NCBI GenBank assembly: GCA_016290325.1 | Contig: JAEETL010000011.1 | Span: 1-64,000 of the forward strand | Reading direction: 5' to 3' | DNA length: 64,000 nucleotides | DNA from: Muribaculaceae bacterium | Lineage (GTDB): Bacteria; Bacteroidota; Bacteroidia; Bacteroidales; Muribaculaceae | Shown here: one piece after another, positions 33,206 to 42,715 of the stretch | How the letters are laid out: every line of letters starts with the position of its first letter | How positions within the stretch are numbered: the stretch's first letter is position 1 | Position numbers and translations under genes: made by a program | The notes under the pieces: generated by a model | The model's database searches: none | What the model saw: the letters and a program-made list of their open reading frames with translations, nothing else | What the model was told of the DNA's origin: nothing

Positions 33206-34669
33206 TTACTCGAAGATGGGGGTGCCGATGCAGGCGTTGGGTGCCTGGATGTGGAGCATGGCGCACACGGTGGCGGCGATGTCGGTCATGTGGGTGAGGC
33301 GTGAGGTCTCACCAGGGGTGATGTGCCATCCCATAAAGATGAGCGGGATATGGGAGTCGCTCTGGCTCCAGGTGCCGTGGTTGGAGCCGGCCCATTCGGT
33401 TTTTCCGGCATAGACTCCTGTGCGGGGTACAATGTATATCTCGCCGCTGCGACCGGGGAAATAGCCCAGCTTGATGCGTTCCTTGAGGATTGTAGGGATA
33501 GGATAAGAATCGAGGTGGGCAACGTCGAGGGCCCACTGGATTTCCTCGGGCACCTCCAGCGCAGCACATGCGGCACTCATCACTTGGTCATAGTCAAGTC
33601 TATTGGCTTTGATGACCTCGTGGTTGAGGTAGAAAGTGTACTCCATCTCGGCTTTGAGCAGGCTGTCGACGCCAAACTGTTGTTTGAGCAGTTTATTGGC
33701 CTCGATGAGAGCGTCGGGGTTGTGCCAGCAGCCGCTGGGCAATCCGTGGTCGGTCATTGTGGGATAGCTCCATGTGCCGCCGTGGTCGGCGCTAAGGAAC
33801 AGTAGGTAGTTGTCGCGCCCGATGCGTTGGTCGAGTACCTCGATGAAATGGGCCAGTTCCTTGTCCAGCTGCCAGTAAATGGAGTCCACCTTGGGCGAGT
33901 GCACACCATAAGAGTGGGCACACATATCGGTGTTGGAAACGCTGATGGTGAGCATGTCGGTTACCTCACCCTGGCCCAAATTCTCGTTCATGAGCGCCTG
34001 CTCGGCGAGGGCAAAAGTTAATGTGGTGCCAGTGGGCAGGTTATAGATGTCGCTGGCTAACTCGTTGCGATGGCCCTTGTTGAAATCGGCAACCCATTTG
34101 GGGAGTTTATTCATATAATAGGTGCTGGTGACGAATGACTTGCTGCTACCGTCATACCAATAGGCGCCGACGGGATGATGGCCCGCTGGAAGGACGGCAG
34201 CGCGGTCCTTGAGGGCAACACCCACGGTACGGCTCTTGAAGTTGGTGGCCAGTTGCAGTTGGTCGGCAATGGTGGTGGTGATGAGGTTGCGCGGTGATTT
34301 GCCGCGGGTCTTCTCATTACCGCCCACACCGCGCTCAGTATCGTCTTGGACGCTTGTCACGTTCTTGCCGTTAAGCATGAAATTGTTGCCGGCGATGCCA
34401 TGAAAGGCGGGTGTGGTGCCCGTGTAGATGCAGGAGTGTCCTATAGCGGTCACGGTGGGCACATAATCGATGATGGTGTTGTTGCAGGAGTAGCCATCGT
34501 TGAGTAGCGTTTTGAAACCGCCCTCGCCCCAAGTGTAGGTGTGAAGATAGTCCCACCTCATTTGGTCGACAACAATACCCACAACCAATTTGGGCCTCTC
34601 CACTTGGCTGCTGGCGCATAGCGCCACAACAGCCATCATAACAACCAATAATCTCTCCATTCTCTCCAT
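33206..34669 (-). CDS. PafA-like alkaline phosphatase, secreted
   Basis: A metal-dependent phosphomonoesterase of the alkaline phosphatase superfamily, 487 residues with a signal peptide (to ~S20). Metal and active-site parts are visible: VVDQMRWDYL, the Thr-type nucleophile region DYVPTVTAIGHS, the KDR motif (GVALKDRAAVL) that marks PafA-type monoesterases, SNTDMCAH, LSADHGG and AGSNHGTWS. It would release phosphate from organic compounds in the periplasm. Two ATGs (34669 and 34660) are possible. Confidence 0.88.
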   Translation of the reverse strand: MERMERLLVVMMAVVALCASSQVERPKLVVGIVVDQMRWDYLHTYTWGEGGFKTLLNDGYSCNNTIIDYVPTVTAIGHSCIYTGTTPAFHGIAGNNFMLNGKNVTSVQDDTERGVGGNEKTRGKSPRNLITTTIADQLQLATNFKSRTVGVALKDRAAVLPAGHHPVGAYWYDGSSKSFVTSTYYMNKLPKWVADFNKGHRNELASDIYNLPTGTTLTFALAEQALMNENLGQGEVTDMLTISVSNTDMCAHSYGVHSPKVDSIYWQLDKELAHFIEVLDQRIGRDNYLLFLSADHGGTWSYPTMTDHGLPSGCWHNPDALIEANKLLKQQFGVDSLLKAEMEYTFYLNHEVIKANRLDYDQVMSAACAALEVPEEIQWALDVAHLDSYPIPTILKERIKLGYFPGRSGEIYIVPRTGVYAGKTEWAGSNHGTWSQSDSHIPLIFMGWHITPGETSRLTHMTDIAATVCAMLHIQAPNACIGTPIFE

Positions 34670-34714
34670 ATCCTAAATTGTTAAAATACAATGCTTTATC
34701 TAATTATTATAAAA

Positions 34715-34742
34715 GGAAAACAATAAGTACAATAAATACAAT
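34715..34742. repeat. Left inverted repeat of the GxxExxY bracket
   Basis: 28 nt built from ACAATAAAT-type 9-nt units, ending two nt before the stop codon of the GxxExxY gene. It is repeated at 19412-19439 (reversed, 27 of 28) and, inverted, at 35191-35217. Confidence 0.8.
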
Positions 34743-34743
34743 A

Positions 34744-35181
34744 TTAATTTCTGTATTTATGGACAATTCGTCCATCAACAGTGAGGATATCGCGTTTCTC
34801 CTCATCATAAAAATATCTCTCCACTAAAGCTTTTTTTCCAGAGAAATTCACAATAATTCCGCTAGGACATTTAAGGAGCCTCATATAGTTAAATAGTTGA
34901 GCTCTCATATCTCCATTCAAATCATCAACAGATTTGCACTCGATGATAATGCTTTCTTTACATAAAAAGTCAATGCGGTAAATGGCATCCATCATCTTTC
35001 CGTGGTAAGAAGGGTGAATGGTTAATTCCTTTTTGAATGGAATTGATTGCTCTTCTAGTTGAAGCTTTAGTCCTTCTTGATAGCAAAACTCATTTAGCCC
35101 AGGCCCTAATTCACTGTGCACTTCATATATGGCACCCACGACATCAAAGACGTGCTCCTTTAACTTTTCTAGGTCAATCAT
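34744..35181 (-). CDS. GxxExxY family protein (PD-(D/E)XK nuclease-like)
   Basis: 145 residues from the ATG at 35181 (an upstream TTG is less likely). The family motif is GLNEFCY (G28-E31-Y34). A nuclease-type D...ExK constellation is visible: IDFLCKESIIIECKSV with D71, E81 and K83. Proteins of this family are widespread with no settled function, and the fold suggests DNA or RNA cleavage. The gene sits exactly between inverted repeats, one ending 2 nt past the stop and the other 9 nt before the start. Its A/T-rich codons differ from neighbours, which supports recent transfer. Confidence 0.85.
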   Translation of the reverse strand: MIDLEKLKEHVFDVVGAIYEVHSELGPGLNEFCYQEGLKLQLEEQSIPFKKELTIHPSYHGKMMDAIYRIDFLCKESIIIECKSVDDLNGDMRAQLFNYMRLLKCPSGIIVNFSGKKALVERYFYDEEKRDILTVDGRIVHKYRN

Positions 35182-35190
35182 TATCAATGA

Positions 35191-35217
35191 TTTGTATTTA
35201 TTGTATTTATTGTTTTC
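35191..35217. repeat. Right inverted repeat of the GxxExxY bracket
   Basis: Reverse complement of the left repeat with about two or three mismatches, 9 nt upstream of the GxxExxY start codon. Confidence 0.8.
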
Positions 35218-35265
35218 TTATTAGTTTATGATTTGATGATTGTAATAGTTGTATAATCGAGGGGG

Positions 35266-36297
35266 TTAGAGGTGGCGGGTGGTGCCGCGGACGACGAGGC
35301 GGGTCTTGACGATGCGTTTTTCGGCGTGGTCATGCGGTAGGGTACCCTCTACAAGTCCGATGAGGACATCGGCCGCCTCTTTTCCGACCTGGGTGCCGCG
35401 TTGCTCTACTGTCGTGAGCATAGGATCGCAAACGGTGGCGCGGAAGCCGTTAGTGAAGCCACAGATGCTCACCTCATCAGGGACGACATAGCCCAACCGT
35501 TTCACCACCGCAAGGATGCCGATTGCGGTCTCGTCGTTGACGGCAAAGAAAGCATCAGGACGGTCATCCATTTGCATCATCGCGGGCGTAATGCGTTCGG
35601 CATCAGCGCGGTTGTCACATATGCGCACGAGCGACTCGTCGAGTGTGAGGCCGTGCTTATACAACGCGTCACGGTAGCCGTTGAAGCGGTTCTTGCCGAT
35701 TTGGAGGTTCATGGATGTGCCATAGAAGGCGATGCGCTTGCAGCCAGTGGTGATGAGGTGGGAGACCGCATTGAACGTTCCCATATAGTCATCGACGACG
35801 ACGCGGCTGGCGTTGAGTGCGGGGCAGATGCGGTCATAGAAGACCAGTGGCACGCCCGACGCCGTGAGGTGCTCAAAGTGGTCATAGCGCTCGGTGTCCT
35901 TGGCCTGGGAGACAATGATGCCGCAGACCTTGTTCTTGAGCATCGACTCACAGATTTGTACCTCACGCTCATAGCTCTCGTTGCTTTTTGCCACGATGAT
36001 ATGGTAGCCACGCGCCGAGGCCTCGGCCTCGATGCCATCAAGAATTGACGAGAAATAGTAGTGTACCAGTTCGGGTACAATCACGCCAATGGCGCGTGAC
36101 GGGTTGCGACGGCTGTGCCTTAACTGCTCGGCAATGACGTTAGGGAAGTAATTGTGCTCACGGGCATATTGCTGGATAGCCTGCCTGCGTTCTTTGGAAA
36201 TACTCGGACTATCGCTTAAAGCTCTTGACACAGTGGCAACCGATACGCCCAATTCCCGGGCGATATCCTTCATCGTCATGTGTTGGTTATGATTCAT
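35266..36297 (-). CDS. LacI family transcriptional regulator of the starch locus
   Basis: 343 residues: N-terminal HTH (~8-32, TMKDIARELGVSVATVSRAL), hinge helix (FPNVIAEQLR) and a periplasmic-binding-type sensor domain (~65-343, IGVIVPELVHYYFS, VSICGFTNGF). It is divergent from susC with a 266-nt spacer holding a LacI-type palindrome. Bacteroides sus uses SusR, a different family; here a LacI type takes the place. By context it likely senses a maltodextrin. The same palindrome occurs upstream of the transporter-malQ-pullulanase operon. Confidence 0.92.
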   Translation of the reverse strand: MNHNQHMTMKDIARELGVSVATVSRALSDSPSISKERRQAIQQYAREHNYFPNVIAEQLRHSRRNPSRAIGVIVPELVHYYFSSILDGIEAEASARGYHIIVAKSNESYEREVQICESMLKNKVCGIIVSQAKDTERYDHFEHLTASGVPLVFYDRICPALNASRVVVDDYMGTFNAVSHLITTGCKRIAFYGTSMNLQIGKNRFNGYRDALYKHGLTLDESLVRICDNRADAERITPAMMQMDDRPDAFFAVNDETAIGILAVVKRLGYVVPDEVSICGFTNGFRATVCDPMLTTVEQRGTQVGKEAADVLIGLVEGTLPHDHAEKRIVKTRLVVRGTTRHL

Positions 36298-36358
36298 ACT
36301 GTTTGCTACATGAGATGGTTATTAATTAAGTGCGAAATTATAACAAAAAAACGGATTG

Positions 36359-36372
36359 CGCAAACGATTGCA
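36359..36372. promoter_or_regulatory. LacI-type operator upstream of susC
   Basis: CGCAAACGATTGCA matches TGCAAnCGnTTGCA at all but one fixed position. It ends 55 bp before the -7 element of susC. Confidence 0.65.
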
Positions 36373-36427
36373 TTTAATTAATTATAAAATTAACATTATA
36401 AAAAAAGAAAAGATTACTAAAAATATT

Positions 36428-36435
36428 TATTTTTG
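36428..36435 (+). promoter_or_regulatory. -7 element TATTTTTG of the susC operon
   Basis: TAnnTTTG match; the predicted leader to the ATG at 36564 is ~120 nt. No TTTG -33 box is seen, as expected if an activator is needed. Confidence 0.55.
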
Positions 36436-36563
36436 CCCTGTTTTAATTGCCTTAAAACGGCCATTTAGAACCATGCGGCCAAGTGCGGTCATCAACAAAT
36501 GATATTAATTGTTTGATTTAAATACTTAATTATCAACATAATATTAACTTTAAAAATTAAAAG

Positions 36564-39500
36564 ATGAAGCAGGTAAACTTCAGAATTCCTTTTAGGATTC
36601 TTACCCTTGTGATGGGACTGTTCCTGTCACTGGGAGCCTATGCACAGATTACTGTGAATGGCTTAGTGAAGGATGCAACTGACGAGCCTGTCATCGGCGC
36701 GAGTGTTCGTGTCGTTGGCACCCAGCAGGGTACTGTGACCGACTTTGACGGTCTGTTCACCCTCGAGGGCGTGCCCCAGGGCGCCAAGCTCCTGATCACT
36801 TCTGTAGGCTACGAGGACCACGAGGTCACCGCAGCTAGTGACTTAGTTATCACCTTGGCCGAGAGCACCCAGATGCTTGAAAATCTGGTGGTCATCGGTT
36901 ATGGTGTAGTAAAGAAAAACGACTTGACTGGTTCGGTAACGGCACTTAAGCCCGATGCCAAGAACAAGGGTGTCGTTGTCAGCGCTCAGGACATGCTCGG
37001 CGGTAAGGTAGCCGGTGTGAGCGTGACCAGCAACAGTGGTGAGCCTGGTGGCGGTGCAACCATCCGCGTGCGTGGTGGTTCGTCACTGAACGCCAGCAAC
37101 AACCCCCTCATCGTTATCGATGGTATCGCCATGGATAACAACGGCGTGAGCGGTCTGTCCAACTCCCTGTCACTGGTTAACCCCCAGGACATCGAGAGCT
37201 TCAACGTGTTGAAGGACGCTTCGGCCACTGCTATCTATGGTAGCCGTGGTTCTAACGGTGTCATCATCATCACCACCAAGAAGGGTCGCCGTGGCCAGAG
37301 CCCCAGCGTATCCTACAATGGTAGTGTGACCTGGAGTATGAAGAAGAAGACCATCGACGTGATGGACGGTGACGAGTATCGCGCATTTGTGAAGGAGATC
37401 TTCGCTGGTAACACCCGTGAGGAGAACGCCCTGTCGCTGCTCGGCAACGCTAACACCGACTGGCAGAACGAGATCTACCGCACGGCCCTCAGTCATGACC
37501 ACAACCTGACGGTTGCTGGTTCGCTGGGCACTTTCTTGCCCTACCGTGTATCGGCAGGTTACACCGATCAGGAAGGTATCTTGAAGACTTCAGACTTCAA
37601 GCGCTACACCGTTGCTTTGAACTTGAACCCCTCGTTGTTTGACGATCATCTGACCTTCAACCTGAACGGAAAGATGGCTTGGACCAAGTCACGTTGGGCC
37701 GACACCGGTGCTGTGGGTAATGCCGTTCGCATGGACCCGACCCAGCCCATCTACAGCAATGACCCGAAGCATGCGGGCGTGGGTGGCTACTTTGACTGGA
37801 TGCAGGTGAATGGTTCTGATGATGCTTGGCCCTACACCAAGAACACCAACGCTCCTTACAACCCCGTGGCTATGCTCGACAACCATGACAACAGTGGTAA
37901 GACCCACTCGTTCATCGGCAGTGCTGACATCGATTACAAGATCCACGGTTTTGAGGACTTGAGGCTCCACCTCACCTTGGGTGGTGACTTCACTAGTGGT
38001 CATGGCCACAACATCAGTGCCAACATCTCCAATACCTCGAACTACTGGGGTAACACCAGCTACTATCGTCAGACCAAGGAGAACTTGCAGTTGAGTACCT
38101 ATGCTCAGTACTACAAGGACTTCAACGATAAGCATCACTTTGATATCATGGCTGGTTACGAGTGGTCACACAACTGGCGCAAGGAGTATAACGAGTCATG
38201 GGGTACTTATCCTGCAAACTCTGCTCTCGTCTTCATCGAAGCCGACAGGGGCGTTCCTGGTGCACTTAATGTGACTCCTGGTGAGTGGGTTCCTGGTGCC
38301 ACTTACAATGTGGGCGACAGCAAGGCTGGCGCTATCCGTGGCGAGGCTGCTTATTACCAGCAGAATGGTTTGGGTTACCGCACCGAGAACTATCTGGTAT
38401 CGTTCTTTGGTCGTATGAACTACACCTATGCTGACCGCTACTTGTTCACCTTCACCATCCGTGATGATGGTTCATCACGCTTCAAGAAGCACTGGGCATT
38501 GTTCCCCTCTGCAGCATTTGCATGGAAGATCAAAGAAGAGGCTTTCATGAACGAGAGCGCCTTCAGCGACCTCAAGTTGCGTCTCGGTTGGGGTAAGACC
38601 GGTCAGCAGGAAGGCATTGGCGACTATAACTACTTTGCCACCTACGTAATGAGCAACGGTAGTGCAGGTTCATTCTATGACATTACCGGTGACGGCTCCA
38701 AGGCTAAGCCCAACGTTTACAATCCCGACCTCACTTGGGAGACCACCACAACGACCAACATCGGTTTGGACTGGGGTATCATGAACCAGCGCCTGAGCGG
38801 TAGCATCGACTGGTACTATCGCAAGACCACCGACCTATTGAACTGGGCCACCTTCTCGGCCATGACCAACTTCCGCAACGCGTTCTACAAGAACATCGGT
38901 TCGTTGCGTAACACTGGTATCGAGTTCTCGTTGAACTGGAAGGCCATCTCGACGACCGACCTGTTGTGGACCATCGACTATAACTTGACCTACAACAGCA
39001 ACAAGGTTACTGAGCTCATCAGCGAGGATCCCAGCTACTTTGTAACCACTGGTAGCATCGGTATCAATGGTCCTGCCCAGGCACACGTTGTGGGTTATCC
39101 CTCTAACAGCTTCTATGTATACCAGCAGGTATATGACCAGGCAGGTAAGCCCATCGAGGGCCAGGTGGTTGACCGCAATGGTGACGGTATGATCAGCGAG
39201 TCTGACAAGTACCTCTACAAGTCACCTTGGGCTCCCGTGACCATGGGCCTGGCTTCACGCCTGGATTGGAAGAACTGGGACTTCGGCTTCAGCCTGCGTG
39301 CCAGCATTGGCAACTACATGTTCAACAACGTGATGCAGGGCTATCACAACGTGAGTCCCGCCGCAGTGTTTGAGGAGGTTTCAGGTTTCTATCTGAACAA
39401 CCGTCCCCGCAAGTCGGTCGAGATGGGTTGGCAGACCTATGACAACGAGACCATCTTCAGCGACTATTGGGTACAGAACGCTTCGTTCCTGAAGTGTGAC

Positions 39501-39704
39501 AACATCACCCTGGGTTACAGCTTCAACAACCTGTTCAAGCATGGCAACTACCACGGTGTTGGTGGCCGTCTCTATGGTACGGTGAGCAACGTGTTCTGCA
39601 TTACCAAGTATGATGGCATTGATCCTGAGGTCTTCGGTGGTATCGGTGGCGACATTTTCCCGCGTCCCATCTCATTCATCCTAGGTCTGAGCCTGAACTT
39701 CTAA
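36564..39704 (+). CDS. SusC-family TonB-dependent outer-membrane transporter
   Basis: 1046 residues: signal peptide (to ~A27, LGAYAQ), carboxypeptidase-regulatory-like domain (~28-110, VNGLVKDATDEPVIGASVRV), plug (~125-235, GGATIRVRGGSSLNASNNP, KDASATAIYGSRGSNGVI) and a 22-strand barrel ending ILGLSLNF. It would import malto-oligosaccharides with SusD as a lid. It is the first gene of a four-gene operon (susC, susD, two SusE/F-like) that ends at the terminator at 44204. The plug and barrel are complete with no frameshift. The gene is rich in C-ending codons, as for highly expressed genes here. Confidence 0.95.
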   Translation: MKQVNFRIPFRILTLVMGLFLSLGAYAQITVNGLVKDATDEPVIGASVRVVGTQQGTVTDFDGLFTLEGVPQGAKLLITSVGYEDHEVTAASDLVITLAESTQMLENLVVIGYGVVKKNDLTGSVTALKPDAKNKGVVVSAQDMLGGKVAGVSVTSNSGEPGGGATIRVRGGSSLNASNNPLIVIDGIAMDNNGVSGLSNSLSLVNPQDIESFNVLKDASATAIYGSRGSNGVIIITTKKGRRGQSPSVSYNGSVTWSMKKKTIDVMDGDEYRAFVKEIFAGNTREENALSLLGNANTDWQNEIYRTALSHDHNLTVAGSLGTFLPYRVSAGYTDQEGILKTSDFKRYTVALNLNPSLFDDHLTFNLNGKMAWTKSRWADTGAVGNAVRMDPTQPIYSNDPKHAGVGGYFDWMQVNGSDDAWPYTKNTNAPYNPVAMLDNHDNSGKTHSFIGSADIDYKIHGFEDLRLHLTLGGDFTSGHGHNISANISNTSNYWGNTSYYRQTKENLQLSTYAQYYKDFNDKHHFDIMAGYEWSHNWRKEYNESWGTYPANSALVFIEADRGVPGALNVTPGEWVPGATYNVGDSKAGAIRGEAAYYQQNGLGYRTENYLVSFFGRMNYTYADRYLFTFTIRDDGSSRFKKHWALFPSAAFAWKIKEEAFMNESAFSDLKLRLGWGKTGQQEGIGDYNYFATYVMSNGSAGSFYDITGDGSKAKPNVYNPDLTWETTTTTNIGLDWGIMNQRLSGSIDWYYRKTTDLLNWATFSAMTNFRNAFYKNIGSLRNTGIEFSLNWKAISTTDLLWTIDYNLTYNSNKVTELISEDPSYFVTTGSIGINGPAQAHVVGYPSNSFYVYQQVYDQAGKPIEGQVVDRNGDGMISESDKYLYKSPWAPVTMGLASRLDWKNWDFGFSLRASIGNYMFNNVMQGYHNVSPAAVFEEVSGFYLNNRPRKSVEMGWQTYDNETIFSDYWVQNASFLKCDNITLGYSFNNLFKHGNYHGVGGRLYGTVSNVFCITKYDGIDPEVFGGIGGDIFPRPISFILGLSLNF

Positions 39705-39734
39705 TTATCGACACATTTAATCTATATTGGAACT

Positions 39735-41405
39735 ATGAATAAGTTTTTCAAATATATACAATTTGCTGCTGTGGCTCTGTTGATTGCGGGCGGATTCACG
39801 TCATGTGTCAACGACCTGGATGTGGAGCCTATCGATCCTGCATTGCAGAGCGATGTCACTCCCGAGCAGTTGTTCAACAAGTGCTATTCGGTGTTTGCCA
39901 CCTCGGGTAACAACGGTGGTGACGACAACGTTGACGTTGACGGTCTGGACGGAGGTTTCCAGCACAAGTACCGTCAGATGTGGAACTCTAACGAGTTGAC
40001 CACCGACGAGGCCATCTGCGGTTGGGGTGATGAGGGTATTGCATCCTATTGCCACAATTCCTATGATGCTAGCCACCCGATGCTGCGCGGTTACTACTAT
40101 GGCCTTTGTATCGGCATTACCTTCTGTAACCACTATCTGGACGTGTTCCCCGACTATGATGCTACGATGACTGCTGAGGTTCGCTTCCTGCGCGCCTTCC
40201 AGTTCTACCTGTTGACCGATGCATTCGGCAACATCCCCTTCACCACTACCATCTCGGGCGAGAATCCTGAGCAGTACACCCGTGCTCAGGTGTGTGAGTT
40301 CATCGAGAGCGAGCTTAAGGCTATCGTTGGTGAGAATGACGCCGACAATGCCTATGTCCTGAATGATCCTAGGCCCAAGAAATATGGTGAGACCGGTTAT
40401 GGCCGCATCGACAAGGCTGCTGCCTGGATGCTGCTGTCACGTCTGTACCTGAACAGCGAGGTTTACACTGGTACTCCCCGCTGGCAAGAGGCTGCCAATT
40501 ATGCCAAGAAGGTGATGGATTCTGGTTACAAGCTGCACACCGAGGGCTATGCTGCCGAGGGTAAAGATGGCGTTTACCGCGAGTTCACCGCTTACCAGAT
40601 GCTGTTCATGGGTGACAACGGTACGACCGACGCCGCCTATGAGGCTGTCTTCCCCGTCATCCAAGACGGTTTGCGCACCACCTCGTGGGGGGGCACCAAC
40701 TTCCTGATTTGCTCGACCGTTGACGCCGATGTTCATCCTTATCCCTATGATGAGACTGAGGTGAACGGCCTGTACAACAACAGCACTTGGGGTGGTAATC
40801 GTGCCCGTCCCGAGTTGATCCGTTTGTTCTTCCCCAACGATGACGCTCCGTCAGAGCACGCCTATGCCGTGGCTATGGCCGCTGGTGATGACCGTGCCCT
40901 GTTTGAGACCGAGGGCCGCTTCCTGAACGTGGAGGATGAGTCTAACTTCAAGTATGGTTATGCCGCTGCCAAGTTCAACAACTTCAAGTGTGATGGATCA
41001 AAGGGTAGTGACAACACGTTTGCCGACTCACACCTGTTCTACATGCGTGTGGCTGAGGCTTACCTGAACTATGCTGAGGCACTCACCCGCATGAATGGTG
41101 GCACCGCACCTGCTGAAGCTGTTGCAGCCATCAACGCCATCCGTGGCCGTGCACACGCCACGCAGCGCACGTCTTACACCATCAACCAGATCCTGGACGA
41201 GTGGGGCCGTGAGTTCTACTTCGAGGGCCGTCGTCGTGTCGACCTGATCCGCTTTGGCAAGTTTGGTGGCACCACCGACTACAAGTGGCAATGGAAGGGC
41301 GGTTCCTATGCTGGCCGTGACTTTGAGGCCTTCCGCAATGTGTTCGCCATCCCCACCGATGACCTGATTGCTAACTCCAAGCTGCAACAGAATCCCGGTT
41401 ATTGA
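39735..41405 (+). CDS. SusD/RagB-family starch-binding lipoprotein
   Basis: 556 residues with a lipobox (GGFTSC, Cys24). It has the TPR-rich SusD fold with typical pieces VRFLRAFQFYLLTDAFGNIP, AAWMLLSRLYLNSEVYTG, and EWGREFYFEGRRRVDLIRFG near the C-terminus. It caps the SusC barrel and captures oligosaccharides at the outer face. It lies 30 nt after susC. Specificity for starch is inferred from the neighbouring amylases. Confidence 0.95.
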   Translation: MNKFFKYIQFAAVALLIAGGFTSCVNDLDVEPIDPALQSDVTPEQLFNKCYSVFATSGNNGGDDNVDVDGLDGGFQHKYRQMWNSNELTTDEAICGWGDEGIASYCHNSYDASHPMLRGYYYGLCIGITFCNHYLDVFPDYDATMTAEVRFLRAFQFYLLTDAFGNIPFTTTISGENPEQYTRAQVCEFIESELKAIVGENDADNAYVLNDPRPKKYGETGYGRIDKAAAWMLLSRLYLNSEVYTGTPRWQEAANYAKKVMDSGYKLHTEGYAAEGKDGVYREFTAYQMLFMGDNGTTDAAYEAVFPVIQDGLRTTSWGGTNFLICSTVDADVHPYPYDETEVNGLYNNSTWGGNRARPELIRLFFPNDDAPSEHAYAVAMAAGDDRALFETEGRFLNVEDESNFKYGYAAAKFNNFKCDGSKGSDNTFADSHLFYMRVAEAYLNYAEALTRMNGGTAPAEAVAAINAIRGRAHATQRTSYTINQILDEWGREFYFEGRRRVDLIRFGKFGGTTDYKWQWKGGSYAGRDFEAFRNVFAIPTDDLIANSKLQQNPGY

Positions 41406-41446
41406 TGCTACAGTAATGTCTAACATTTAATAATGACAATAAGAAA

Positions 41447-42634
41447 ATGAAAAAGATATTTTTATCATCACTGATGCTGCTGAGCATGGCACTCGTGTTC
41501 ACGGCATGCGAGGATGACCGCGATTCTAACCCCACGCTGGTGCAGCCTACCACATTCACGCTCAACAACCCCGTGAACACGCTGGTTGACCTGGCTGAGT
41601 CTGTTGGTATCCCCTTTGCTTGGTCACAGCCCGATTATGGTGGCTGGCCCGCAGCGGTAGAGTATCAGCTCGAGGTTTCTCCCTACAGCGACAGATGGAG
41701 TGTATCCACTGATGAGGCCGCTCTCGACGAGACTGGCGCCACCATCGCCGACTATGCTATCCTGCCCACGGTGTATGGATCGTGCTCGGGTAATATGTCG
41801 GCCGTTGAATTGGCCAAGGCCCTGATCAACATTTGCCATTGGGGCGAGGGTGAAGTTCCCGAGAAGCAGACTGTTTATGTTCGTTGTAAGGCTTCCACTC
41901 CCGGTGCCGAGACCATCGTCTCTAACGTGGTTTCCCTGGAGGTAAATCCTTACTACATCGAGCTCGCCGACGCTCCCATCGAGATCTGGTACCTCGTTGG
42001 TAACGAGATCGGTTCTGCTAGCTGGGACAACAGCGCTGGTGGCGTTGCTACCGGTGGCTTGATCCCGATGTATCCCATCATGGGCAATGAGTATGACGCA
42101 CGCACCGGCCAGGGTGAGATCCAGTACATTGGCTACTTCCACGCCGACCAGGGCTTCAAGCTCATTAAGGTGCCCGGCAGCTGGGATGACCAGTGGGGTA
42201 TGGGCAGCGATGGCGCTCCCGTGAAGAATGATGGCGGTAGCAGTGACTTTAAGCTTGAGGCTGACGGTTACTACCGCATCACGCTCAACACCGCTACCGA
42301 TGAGCTCCTTATCGAGCCCTATGACGGTGCTGTTGGTGTTTACACCATGATTGCTATGCCTGGTGCATATCAGGATTGGAACACTGGCGAGAACGTGATG
42401 AACGCCATGAGCACCGCCGTCGAGAACCATGACTGGTACTTGATGAGAGTGACCTATGACGACACAGAGCTCAAGTTCGCAGCCGACAATGCTTGGGATG
42501 TGAACTGGGGTGCAACAGACTTCCCCTATGGCGTTGGTACTAATGGAGGTCCCAACATTCCCGTCAGGGCCGGTACCTACAATGTGTTCTTCAACGATAT
42601 CCTTGGTATCTACAACTTTGTTGCGGTAGAGTAA
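41447..42634 (+). CDS. SusE/SusF-like surface lipoprotein
   Basis: 395 residues with lipobox (FTAC, Cys21) followed by acidic EDDRD, a likely surface-export signal. An Ig-like N-terminal domain (~25-170, PTTFTLNNPVNTLVDLA) is followed by two starch-binding-type modules (~185-290, EIWYLVGNEIGSASW; ~295-395, YTMIAMPGAYQDWNTGENVM). It presumably binds starch at the cell surface. The second and third genes after susC share this architecture. A 10-bp GC hairpin lies just downstream. Confidence 0.9.
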   Translation: MKKIFLSSLMLLSMALVFTACEDDRDSNPTLVQPTTFTLNNPVNTLVDLAESVGIPFAWSQPDYGGWPAAVEYQLEVSPYSDRWSVSTDEAALDETGATIADYAILPTVYGSCSGNMSAVELAKALINICHWGEGEVPEKQTVYVRCKASTPGAETIVSNVVSLEVNPYYIELADAPIEIWYLVGNEIGSASWDNSAGGVATGGLIPMYPIMGNEYDARTGQGEIQYIGYFHADQGFKLIKVPGSWDDQWGMGSDGAPVKNDGGSSDFKLEADGYYRITLNTATDELLIEPYDGAVGVYTMIAMPGAYQDWNTGENVMNAMSTAVENHDWYLMRVTYDDTELKFAADNAWDVNWGATDFPYGVGTNGGPNIPVRAGTYNVFFNDILGIYNFVAVE

Positions 42635-42651
42635 TTATCAACCATTCGACC

Positions 42652-42685
42652 GGGCGGGCTAGAACCCGCAGGCAATAGCCCGCCC
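42652..42685. promoter_or_regulatory. Intercistronic hairpin between the two SusE/F-like genes
   Basis: GGGCGGGCTA pairs with TAGCCCGCCC across 14 nt; no T-run follows, so it is more likely an mRNA stability or partial-termination element than a full terminator. Confidence 0.6.
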
Positions 42686-42715
42686 TATTAGATATAACAA
42701 CGACAAACAGTTATT

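Noticed and set aside
34744-36297. Whole GxxExxY plus LacI segment as a larger mobile island
   Set aside because: The inverted repeats enclose only the GxxExxY gene; the LacI gene has normal composition and clear functional links to susC.
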